A stretch of 5,368 nucleotides of DNA, taken from assembly GCA_020425835.1 (NCBI GenBank), contig JAGQRC010000309.1, positions 1 to 5,368 on the forward strand, in the 5' to 3' direction. Made by a program: the position numbers and the translations under genes. The DNA comes from Planctomycetota bacterium. Lineage in GTDB: Bacteria > Planctomycetota > UBA8108 > UBA1146 > JAJFFE01. Shown here piece after piece: positions 1 to 5,368 of this stretch (positions within the stretch are counted from its first letter, which is position 1; every line of letters begins with the position of its first letter). Under the pieces are notes generated by a model. It was not told the origin of the DNA and ran no database searches. It saw nothing but the letters and a program-made list of their open reading frames with translations.

Positions 1-70
1 CGGGAGACGACGCGCGCTGACCGGACGTGTTGGCTGCCGGAAGCTCGGACGCTCGGTTCTCAACGGACCG
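1..70. other. Downstream flank of the EEP gene, no supported feature
   Basis: These bases lie 3' of the minus-strand EEP stop. I see no strong hairpin followed by a T-run and no start codon with a ribosome binding site. One plus-strand frame reaches a TGA at 18-20 and could be the tail of a convergent gene entering from the left, but five codons are not enough to call it. Confidence 0.4.
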
Positions 71-1801
71 CTACGGGCATCCGGCGTACGCGGTGCAGTC
101 GGGGATCGCATCCGGCGTGGGGTCGATGCCGCACGACATCGGCAACGCCGGCGCCGGTCCGCCCGCGAAGAGATACGCCAAGAGGTAGACCGCGTCACCG
201 ACATCCGCGCTGCCGTCGTCGTTCGTGTCCGAGGCATCCGGACACGAGGACGCCATCTCGCCGAACACGATCGCGAGGAGTCGGACGACGTCGCCGAGGC
301 CGATTGCCCCGTCCTCGTTGGTGTCGCCCCTTCGGAAGAGCACCGCCCCCGGCGTCCCCACCTCACGCAGGTCCACGGTCATCAGCAAGTGATCGGAGGC
401 GAGGGAGTCCCCCGATTGGACGCCGAGCTCGGTCCGCTTTGCCGTCGAGAGTTCGGGCGTGTAGACCAAGAAGTCCCGCACCTTCTCGAAGACCGCATCA
501 CTGTAGACGAACAGATCGAGCCGGCCGGGCCAGAACGAGCTCGAGTCGCTCCTCCAACTGTACGCCATGCGCCGAGAGATCTGTCGCGGCCGCGCATCGG
601 CGAGATCGCTCCCGTCGAGATCGGGGGCGAGATCCGGACCGTACGTCGCGGTATCGACGATGTCGCCCTCGAGCAATGACGTCAGTTGCTGCGACGACCC
701 CACCAGGTTGAGGTCTCCCAGGAGAACGAGCCCCGGAGCGGGAACGGTGTCCAAGACGCCACCCGAGCGTTCATCACGAATGAACGCGAGAATCTCGTCG
801 ATCTCATCCTGGCGACCGCTGTCGTTCGTGCAGCAAGGCAAGTGCATGTTCACGACCAACAGGTTCCGCCCCAGCCGCGCCGTCGTGTCGATCAACACCG
901 CGAGGTTACCGGACAGCGACCAATTGCCCAGAACGGGAAACCGGCTGATCACCTTGCAGTCGTTGTTGCTCCGCGCGTTCCAGCCTCCGGCCGGAGGAGT
1001 CACCCAGCTGCCGACCCACGTCGCCGTCTCCCCCGCTGAATGAGAGTAGATCTCCTGGAAGCAGTAGACGTCCGCCTCCACAGCGGCCAGCAGCCTGCCG
1101 AGTTGCGATCCCCCACCGTTCCAAGGCGAGTCGTTCAGGACGTTCAGGGTCGCGACGCGGACATCGTCCACCGACAACCGATCGGTCGCGAGCTCCGCCG
1201 GCGGAGACACCGAGCCCGACCCGAGATCGTACGAAACGCCACCGAGCCCACCGGGAATCCGATCCCCGCTCGGGTCATCGCGAAGGACCACCCGAATCGT
1301 CGATCCCGTGAACAGCGGGCCGTCCGGCGCCGCCGTGCGGGAGATGGCGCACTCGAAACGAGTCGCGGTCACCGTGGGTGCCGCGCGGAAACCGAGATCG
1401 TTCTGATCGATGGTGGTCGGCGACCCACCGGTTCGAACGACACCACTCTTGTCGCCGAATCGCCACTCGAGCTCGGCCCCGATGCCGGCGACCGAGAGTC
1501 CGGTCGACGCGTTGGCATCGGTGTCCAGGTAGAGCGTCACATCGTGTGCATCGTTGAGCAGGAGCGGCGTGTTCACTTCGAGGCCGACGTAGAGGTAGTC
1601 ATCATCGTCGGCGAGCCACAGTCGAAGGAGGTCGACTCCGGACGCGCCGGCATCGCCGATCGCGTCGACCACGGGCGTGATCGGGGCCCAGTCCGCGAAG
1701 TCCTCATCGATACCGATGGCGGCCTGATCCGAATGCACCAACGTCGCGAAGAGGACGAGGGCCAGCCATACCGGTCCCCGCCACACCGAGTGGTCCAACA
1801 T
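71..1801 (-). CDS. Secreted EEP-family hydrolase (putative nuclease/phosphatase) with N-terminal CBM9/DOMON-like domain and paired dockerin-type tail
   Basis: The protein has 576 residues. The ATG at 1801 is chosen because AGGAG lies 7 nt upstream and a signal peptide follows directly (hydrophobic core about 11-22, cleavage near 24-28). The in-frame ATG at 1891 would put 30 Arg-rich residues before that signal. Residues about 30-200 form a beta-rich domain with 'DEDFADW', an acidic 'DDDDYLYVGL' strand and 'YLDTDANASTG', resembling CBM9/DOMON-like modules. Residues about 214-478 are an EEP metal-dependent phosphoesterase domain with the expected active-site motifs: N220 in 'ATLNV', E250 in 'FQE', N318/H320 in 'VNMHL', D363/N365 in 'GDLN', D429 in 'RLDLF' and D470/H471 in 'SDH'. 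The set looks complete, so activity is likely, but the substrate (nucleic acid, phospholipid or sugar phosphate) cannot be told. Residues 491-576 are the dockerin-type tail also found on the divergent neighbour. Expected location is outside the cytoplasm. Confidence 0.9.
   Translation of the reverse strand: MLDHSVWRGPVWLALVLFATLVHSDQAAIGIDEDFADWAPITPVVDAIGDAGASGVDLLRLWLADDDDYLYVGLEVNTPLLLNDAHDVTLYLDTDANASTGLSVAGIGAELEWRFGDKSGVVRTGGSPTTIDQNDLGFRAAPTVTATRFECAISRTAAPDGPLFTGSTIRVVLRDDPSGDRIPGGLGGVSYDLGSGSVSPPAELATDRLSVDDVRVATLNVLNDSPWNGGGSQLGRLLAAVEADVYCFQEIYSHSAGETATWVGSWVTPPAGGWNARSNNDCKVISRFPVLGNWSLSGNLAVLIDTTARLGRNLLVVNMHLPCCTNDSGRQDEIDEILAFIRDERSGGVLDTVPAPGLVLLGDLNLVGSSQQLTSLLEGDIVDTATYGPDLAPDLDGSDLADARPRQISRRMAYSWRSDSSSFWPGRLDLFVYSDAVFEKVRDFLVYTPELSTAKRTELGVQSGDSLASDHLLMTVDLREVGTPGAVLFRRGDTNEDGAIGLGDVVRLLAIVFGEMASSCPDASDTNDDGSADVGDAVYLLAYLFAGGPAPALPMSCGIDPTPDAIPDCTAYAGCP
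74..331 (-). other. Paired dockerin-type C-terminal tail of the EEP protein
   Basis: This segment encodes residues 491-576. It holds two EF-hand-like loops, D493-x-N495-x-D497-G...D504 and D525-x-N527-x-D529-G-x-x-D533-x-x-D536. Each is followed by a hydrophobic helix ending in phenylalanine ('LLAIVFG' and 'YLLAYLFAGG'). The first loop has Gly at the ninth position, where the second has Asp, so its calcium ligation may be weaker. Cysteines sit at 520, 557, 569 and 575. The protein ends in 'GCP'. Dockerin-like calcium binding is inferred from the motif. The cellulosomal dockerin function (binding cohesin) is not implied. Confidence 0.8.
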
Positions 1802-1808
1802 TCTCGAT

Positions 1809-1813
1809 CTCCT
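1809..1813 (-). promoter_or_regulatory. Ribosome binding site of the EEP gene
   Basis: Read on the minus strand this is AGGAG, 7 nt before the ATG at 1801. It decides the start in favour of 1801 over the upstream in-frame ATG at 1891, because a signal peptide begins immediately after 1801. Confidence 0.75.
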
Positions 1814-2095
1814 GTCTACACCACGAGCCCTCGACCGAGCCCCCCAACGGGCCCCGTCGACGATCGGCGCAGTTCGCCGCACTCGAAGCATGTTAACCCG
1901 ACCGGACGCTCGAGATCACGGTCCAAGGACGTGAGCCACCGGAGAGCCGGGAGTCGCGCCCGACGACCCGAGCGCGTCACGAGGCTCGGCGAAGCATGTC
2001 GGGTCGTTACGAATCGAAAGGTCGGTCGGCGAAGGGGATTGGCGTCCCGACGCCGCCTTGAACCTACGGCGCGCGAGAGGCGACCGCTCCGCGGC

Positions 2096-2124
2096 TTGCC
2101 CCATCCAAGGGGCGACGATATACC
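2096..2124 (+). promoter_or_regulatory. Putative sigma-70-type promoter for the propeller-lipoprotein operon
   Basis: TTGCCC at 2096-2101 and TATACC at 2119-2124 are separated by 17 bp. Each matches four of six positions of the classical consensus, and the spacing is optimal. The AT-rich TATA step stands out in this GC-rich region. It would place the transcript start near 2131, leaving a leader of about 80 nt before the ATG at 2209. Promoter consensus in this lineage is poorly known to me, so this is a modest call. Confidence 0.35.
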
Positions 2125-2199
2125 AGGTCCACTCGGGAGGACTCGGCCATCGAACGTCGCACCTCCGGAACCGCCTCGAGTCCCAGACGACACTCCACC

Positions 2200-2205
2200 G
2201 GAGGT
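2200..2205 (+). promoter_or_regulatory. Ribosome binding site of the propeller gene
   Basis: GGAGGT lies 3 nt before the ATG at 2209. The spacing is short, but the match to the anti-Shine-Dalgarno sequence is strong. A clean signal peptide begins at that ATG, which supports the start. Confidence 0.7.
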
Positions 2206-2208
2206 GCC

Positions 2209-3735
2209 ATGAAGCTCGTTCCGTTCCTGTTCTGCTGCCTCGCCATCGCCGCGAACACCGCGCACGCCCAGAACCCCACGTTCACGGACGAGACCGGAAC
2301 GCGGCTCTCGGGGCCCGCCGTCGGCGACACCTCCGAGAAGGACTACGGGATCGGGGACTTCGACAACGACGGGGACGACGACATCGTCATCGCACGTCGG
2401 GTCGGTCTCGACGGCAACAACGGGAGCCCACTCCCGAACATCCTGCTCCGCAACGACGCCGGTACGCTCACGGATGTGACGGCGACTCTCGCGCCCGACC
2501 TCGCCACCTCGTTGCGCTCACGAGACGTCGTCGTCGCGGACTTCGACGCCGATGGTTGGCTCGATCTGATGGTGGCCAACGGGCCGAGCAACCTCCCGCA
2601 GTTGCTGATGAACCTCGGTGAGTCGGGAGGCAGCTGGCTCGGCTTCGACGAGATGCCGGCGTTGCTCCCCGCCGGGTTCAACGTCGATGCCTGGTCCGTC
2701 GCCGCCGGGGATCTGACGGTCGACGGAGATGCGTACCCGGACGTGTTCGTCGGCGTCCGCAACGGCAACGACCGGCTCCTCGTCAACCTCGGCGACGCCG
2801 GGGCCGGTTGGCTCGGCTTCGCGGATGAGTCGACTCGACTCGGGGGCAATGCCATCACCAACGCGGTCCGTTCGGTGACGATCCACGACATGAATGCCGA
2901 CGGCGACATGGACATCATCGAAGGGGTCACCGGCTCTGGTGTCCTGCGGATGCTCGCCAACGACGGCACCGGCCAGTTCACCGGAACTCCTCAGACGTTC
3001 ATGAGCTCGGCGACCTACAACCACGCGCTGGGTGATCTCGACGACGATGGCGATCTGGACATCTTCGGCGTCCAGAACGGGATCGACCAATACCGCACCA
3101 ACAACGGACCCGGAGCGGGCGACACCATCCTGCTCGGGGCGCTCGCCTCCGCGCCCGGAACGAACGGCTTCGGCGCCATCTGTCGCGTCGCCGACCTCGA
3201 TGCCAACGGCTTCAGCGACTTCCTCGTCTGCGACCTCGACCAAGAGTTCCCGCAGGACTGCTCGCGTCGTCTGAAGTTCCTCTACAACGCCGGTTCGGCT
3301 CCGTTCCTCAGCGACGGGTATCCGACTCCGACCGCCTGGACCCCCCAAGGAACCTCGGACGTGGCGATCTTCGATCTCGACGGTGACCTCGACCTCGATC
3401 TGTTGATCGGCCACTGCTCCGGGAACAGCGTCTTCCTCCAGGACGGAAGTCTGCTGCCGATGGAGGTCTTCACTCGCGGCGACGTCAACGTCGACGGAGG
3501 GATCGACGTGTCCGACGCCGTCGCTCTCTTGGATCACCTGTTCAGCGGCGGCGGCGCGCTCGTCTGCCCGGACTCGGGAGACGTCAACGACGACGGTGGG
3601 CTCGATGTCGCGGATGCCGTCTTCGCGCTGGCCTTCCTCTTCTCAGGCGGAGCCGCGATTCCGGAGCCGAACGCTTGCGACGTCGATCCGACCGCGGATG
3701 CGCTGGATTGCCCGGCGTTCGCCCCCTGCCCGTGA
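2209..3735 (+). CDS. Secreted FG-GAP/VCBS-type seven-bladed beta-propeller protein with paired dockerin-type tail
   Basis: The protein has 508 residues. A Sec signal peptide occupies residues 1-20 (hydrophobic core 'FLFCCLAIAA', cleavage after 'AHA' before Q21). Seven DxDxDG-type calcium motifs begin at residues 50, 111, 168, 227, 276, 329 and 389, spaced 49-61 residues apart. That is the count and spacing expected for a seven-bladed integrin-alpha-like FG-GAP/VCBS propeller. The third ('DLTVDGDAYPD') is stretched and lacks the second acidic ligand; the sixth has Asn at the fifth position. Blades 2 and 3 share a near-repeat ending in 'WLGF' (143-146 and 201-204). Residues 423-508 are the same tail as on the divergent EEP protein. 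No catalytic motif or membrane anchor is visible, so a binding, adhesion or scaffold role is inferred. The GTG start of the next gene overlaps its stop codon. Confidence 0.92.
   Translation: MKLVPFLFCCLAIAANTAHAQNPTFTDETGTRLSGPAVGDTSEKDYGIGDFDNDGDDDIVIARRVGLDGNNGSPLPNILLRNDAGTLTDVTATLAPDLATSLRSRDVVVADFDADGWLDLMVANGPSNLPQLLMNLGESGGSWLGFDEMPALLPAGFNVDAWSVAAGDLTVDGDAYPDVFVGVRNGNDRLLVNLGDAGAGWLGFADESTRLGGNAITNAVRSVTIHDMNADGDMDIIEGVTGSGVLRMLANDGTGQFTGTPQTFMSSATYNHALGDLDDDGDLDIFGVQNGIDQYRTNNGPGAGDTILLGALASAPGTNGFGAICRVADLDANGFSDFLVCDLDQEFPQDCSRRLKFLYNAGSAPFLSDGYPTPTAWTPQGTSDVAIFDLDGDLDLDLLIGHCSGNSVFLQDGSLLPMEVFTRGDVNVDGGIDVSDAVALLDHLFSGGGALVCPDSGDVNDDGGLDVADAVFALAFLFSGGAAIPEPNACDVDPTADALDCPAFAPCP
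3475..3732 (+). other. Paired dockerin-type C-terminal tail of the propeller protein
   Basis: This segment encodes residues 423-508. Two EF-hand-like loops, D425-x-N427-x-D429-G-x-x-D433-x-x-D436 and D458-x-N460-x-D462-G-x-x-D466-x-x-D469, are each followed by a hydrophobic helix ending in 'LFSGG'. Cysteines lie at 453, 490, 501 and 507, and the protein ends in 'PCP'. Loop positions, cysteine spacing and total length (86 residues) parallel the tail of the divergent EEP protein. At the DNA level the two tails share only short runs, so this is not a recent duplication. Confidence 0.8.
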
Positions 3736-4517
3736 GCCTGCCGCGATCGCTCCGCCGCTCGGGGATCGCCGTGATGGGCGCGACGCTCATCACGGCGTGT
3801 GCTTCGGTCCCGCGGAGCACTGTCGCGCCGCGCGCCGAGTCCTCCCCGAGTCCGACTCGAACCCTCGACGAGCGAGCGCGCACGCTCGTGCGGGAGCTTC
3901 GGGCCACGGAGGAGCGCGGAGAGATCGAGCCCATCGAGGACCTTCTGTCCCGACTCGATGGGTCTCTGGAGGATGACCTGCGCGCCTACGTGCGCGCTCG
4001 CCTCTACCTCGCTCTGTGCGGTGTCGCACGCTTCGACCAGGACAACCACCTCGCCGAGTACGGCGACCTGCCCGAAACGTGGATCGGCGAAGGCCTCGCG
4101 GCCATCGATCCGATTCTCGAGGCGGGTCGAGGCGAGTCCGAGCACTACCGCGTTCGCGCGGACCTGGTCGCGATGCGCGTGAAGTCGATCTTCAGCGGCG
4201 CGCGTTGGGCGTCGGCGATCCACGCCGCGCGTGACGAGGCGCAGCGGCTGGACCCCGACAATCCCTGGATCGCCCTCTCGCGCGGGAAGGAGGCGCTCTT
4301 CACTCCGGTCGGCCAGGATCTCGACCAGGCCGAGCGCGAGCTCCGTCGCGCCGCTCGACTCGACCCCACCTGGAGCGAGCCGTACATCTACCTGGCACGC
4401 CTCGAGCACGAGCGCGGGAACCTCGATCGCGAGCGCGGCCACTTGGAGACCTGCCGCGCGTTGAACCCGGATCGCCGCATTGTCCGGGTGATTCTCGGTC
4501 GCCTCGGAGTCCGTTGA
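3732..4517 (+). CDS. Predicted lipoprotein with C-terminal TPR-like repeats
   Basis: From the GTG at 3732 the protein has 261 residues. This start is chosen because it overlaps the upstream stop (GTGA), a common arrangement for translational coupling, and because it gives a proper lipoprotein signal: basic n-region (R5, R8, R9), hydrophobic 'GIAVMGATLITA', then a lipobox ending in C23. The in-frame ATG at 3675 would add a charged 19-residue extension, and the ATG at 3774 would leave too short a signal. After C23 comes a Pro/Ser-rich linker to about residue 45, then mostly helical sequence. Residues about 157-250 look like degenerate TPR helices, with 'RLDPDNPW' at 172-179, 'LDPTWSEPYIYLARL' at 210-224 and 'LNPD' at 244-247. 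TPR modules bind proteins; no enzyme motif is seen and I do not recognise the family. Membrane attachment facing the periplasm is expected. It probably shares a transcript with the propeller gene. No clear ribosome binding site is visible, which fits coupling. Confidence 0.82.
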   Translation: MSLPRSLRRSGIAVMGATLITACASVPRSTVAPRAESSPSPTRTLDERARTLVRELRATEERGEIEPIEDLLSRLDGSLEDDLRAYVRARLYLALCGVARFDQDNHLAEYGDLPETWIGEGLAAIDPILEAGRGESEHYRVRADLVAMRVKSIFSGARWASAIHAARDEAQRLDPDNPWIALSRGKEALFTPVGQDLDQAERELRRAARLDPTWSEPYIYLARLEHERGNLDRERGHLETCRALNPDRRIVRVILGRLGVR

Positions 4518-4541
4518 GACGAGGGCGGGCCGGGGTCGAGA

Positions 4542-5368
4542 TCACTCCTTGGGACGTCGGCCGCTTCGTGCGGGGGGCAGCCGATCGTCGAGCTCCAGCT
4601 TCCGAATGCGCTTCCACAAGGCGACTCGGCTGATCCCGAGCCGACGCGCCGCCTCGGCACGATTTCCATCGCTCTCCTCGACGGCGCGGATGACCTCTTC
4701 GGCAAGGCCGTCGTCGTCGCTCTTCGCCACCGGGTCGGTCGCACTCCCGCCCCCCTGGATCTCGGGTGGGAAGTCCTGCGGCCGCAAGAGATCGCCATCC
4801 GCGATCACGAAGGCGTGCTCGACCGCGTTGCGAAGTTCCCGAATGTTGCCGGGCCAATGGTGGGCCATCAGCGCTCGAAGACCGGAGTTCGAGACTCCGG
4901 AGATCGACCGGCCGGTCTCCTCACCGAAGTGGCGAACGAAGTGGTCCAACAGGAGCGGGATGTCCTCCCGACGATCCGCCAACGACGGAAGATCGATCTG
5001 GAAGACGCGGATCCTATAGTAGAGATCCTCTCGGAACGCGCCCTGTTGGATCCGGCGCCCGAGGTCGCGGTGCGTCGCGGCGACGATCCGCACGTCCACC
5101 TCGCGGTCCTCCCCCGACCCGACCCGACGGACTCTTCGGTCCTCGAGGAAGCGGAGCAGCTTCGTCTGGAGTCGAAGATCGAGGTCTCCGATCTCATCGA
5201 GCAGGACCGTCCCGCCGTGCGCACGCTCGAAGAGTCCCGACTTGTCCCGGACCGCACCGGTGAAGGCCCCCTTCGTGTGTCCGAACAGCTCACTCTCCAT
5301 GATCTCCGACGGAATCGCCGCACAGTTGACGGCGAGGAACGGACCCTCGCTGCGCGCGCTCTGGGTGT
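4542..5368 (-). CDS. Sigma-54-dependent transcriptional activator (AAA+ domain and Fis-type HTH), 5' end cut by window
   Basis: The last 274 residues are present; the reading frame stays open to the right edge, so the N-terminal sensory domain and Walker A lie outside. Numbering from the first full codon (5366-5364), the AAA+ domain shows 'NCAAIP' (14-19), 'ESELFGH' and the sigma-54-contacting GAFTGA loop (33-38). Walker B 'TVLLDE' (53-58), sensor I 'AATHRDL' (96-102), the arginine-finger segment 'FREDLYYR' (111-118) and sensor II '[10 protein letters not shown]' (161-170) follow. A Fis-type helix-turn-helix lies at about 223-257 ('[20 protein letters not shown]'). Such proteins are bacterial enhancer-binding proteins that remodel sigma-54 RNA polymerase using ATP. 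All core motifs in view are intact, so it is probably functional. Whether it is a response regulator or carries another sensory input (GAF, PAS, FHA) cannot be seen. It converges on the lipoprotein gene with a 24-bp gap and no obvious terminator hairpin. Its targets are unknown. Confidence 0.95.
   Translation of the reverse strand, partial: TQSARSEGPFLAVNCAAIPSEIMESELFGHTKGAFTGAVRDKSGLFERAHGGTVLLDEIGDLDLRLQTKLLRFLEDRRVRRVGSGEDREVDVRIVAATHRDLGRRIQQGAFREDLYYRIRVFQIDLPSLADRREDIPLLLDHFVRHFGEETGRSISGVSNSGLRALMAHHWPGNIRELRNAVEHAFVIADGDLLRPQDFPPEIQGGGSATDPVAKSDDDGLAEEVIRAVEESDGNRAEAARRLGISRVALWKRIRKLELDDRLPPARSGRRPKE

Larger units (their letters stand above)
1802..2208. other. Divergent intergenic region, 407 bp
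   Basis: This stretch separates the two oppositely transcribed secreted-protein genes and should hold promoters for both. I see no gene in it. The open frames crossing it (1816-2265 minus, 1040-2212 plus) run antisense into the flanking genes, are Arg-, Pro- and Ser-rich and lack domain or signal features. One rightward sigma-70-like promoter is listed separately. A 10-bp direct repeat, cgaagcatgt, occurs at 1884-1893 and 1990-1999. Next to the first copy is aacccgac and next to the second is gtcgggt, which are partly inverted relative to each other. For the leftward gene only a weak -10-like TAACAT (1895-1890, minus strand) was found, with no good -35 partner. Confidence 0.6.

Noticed and set aside
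984..997. Perfect 14-bp palindrome cctccggccggagg; a second, ctccgccggcggag, lies at 1193-1206
   Set aside because: Both fall inside the EEP gene over Pro-Pro-Ala codons, where GC-rich codon choice makes such palindromes likely. No regulatory role is indicated.
1802..1891. Upstream ATG at 1891 extending the EEP protein by 30 residues
   Set aside because: The extension is Arg-rich and would bury the signal peptide, while the ATG at 1801 has AGGAG at ideal spacing followed at once by the signal sequence.
1890..1919. Leftward sigma-70 promoter with TAACAT as -10
   Set aside because: The best -35 match (GTGATC at 18-bp spacing) fits only three of six positions, so it is too weak to list as a feature.
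1040..2212. Long plus-strand open frame (390 codons) opposite the EEP gene and through the intergenic region
   Set aside because: Its product is rich in Arg, Pro and Ser with no domain, signal or ribosome binding site, and it is antisense to a gene with intact catalytic motifs. Long antisense frames are expected in high-GC coding DNA.
2518..3537. Minus-strand open frame of 339 codons opposite the propeller gene
   Set aside because: It is rich in Val, Glu, Asp and Arg, the expected antisense reading of DxDxDG repeats, and shows no independent gene features.
74..3732. Cellulosome-type system suggested by dockerin-like repeats
   Set aside because: No cohesin, scaffoldin or glycoside hydrolase is present, and the tail carries a four-cysteine extension not typical of cellulosomal dockerins. 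Only the calcium-loop similarity is supported.
3534..4442. Minus-strand open frame of 302 codons opposite the lipoprotein and propeller tail
   Set aside because: No ribosome binding site or recognisable domain. The sense strand has a coherent lipoprotein signal and TPR-like pattern.
4518..4541. Possible bidirectional terminator between the convergent genes
   Set aside because: The 24-bp gap is G-rich with no inverted repeat long enough for a stem and no T-run on either strand.

Overview
The window is high-GC, densely coding bacterial DNA. Two of the four genes encode secreted proteins that end in the same 86-residue tail, made of two dockerin-type (EF-hand-like) calcium loops and four cysteines. 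This tail, with its closing 'DPT.D...C' segment, is one I associate mainly with uncultured Planctomycetota and some neighbouring environmental lineages. That assignment is from memory of the family, not from a search. Nothing here suggests a mobile element, prophage, CRISPR array or RNA gene.

Layout, left to right: (1) minus strand, 71-1801, a secreted endonuclease/exonuclease/phosphatase (EEP) family hydrolase with an N-terminal carbohydrate-binding/DOMON-like beta domain and the paired dockerin-type tail. (2) A 407-bp divergent intergenic region (1802-2208) with one plausible sigma-70-type promoter reading right. (3) Plus strand, 2209-3735, a secreted beta-propeller protein with seven FG-GAP/VCBS-type calcium motifs and the same tail. 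(4) Plus strand, 3732-4517, a predicted lipoprotein with C-terminal TPR-like helices; its GTG start overlaps the previous stop (GTGA), so the two are probably one transcript and translationally coupled. (5) Minus strand, 4542 to the right edge, the C-terminal part of a sigma-54-dependent transcriptional activator (GAFTGA, Walker B, sensor motifs, Fis-type helix-turn-helix), convergent with the lipoprotein gene and cut by the window end.

The left half looks like an export-related accessory locus: two divergently transcribed exported proteins carrying a common C-terminal module, with a lipoprotein coupled to one of them. Whether the tail is a protein-docking module, a sorting or anchoring signal, or a calcium-stabilised cap cannot be decided from this window, because no cohesin or sorting enzyme is present. 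The sigma-54 activator is not obviously connected; I saw no convincing sigma-54 promoter in the intergenic region.
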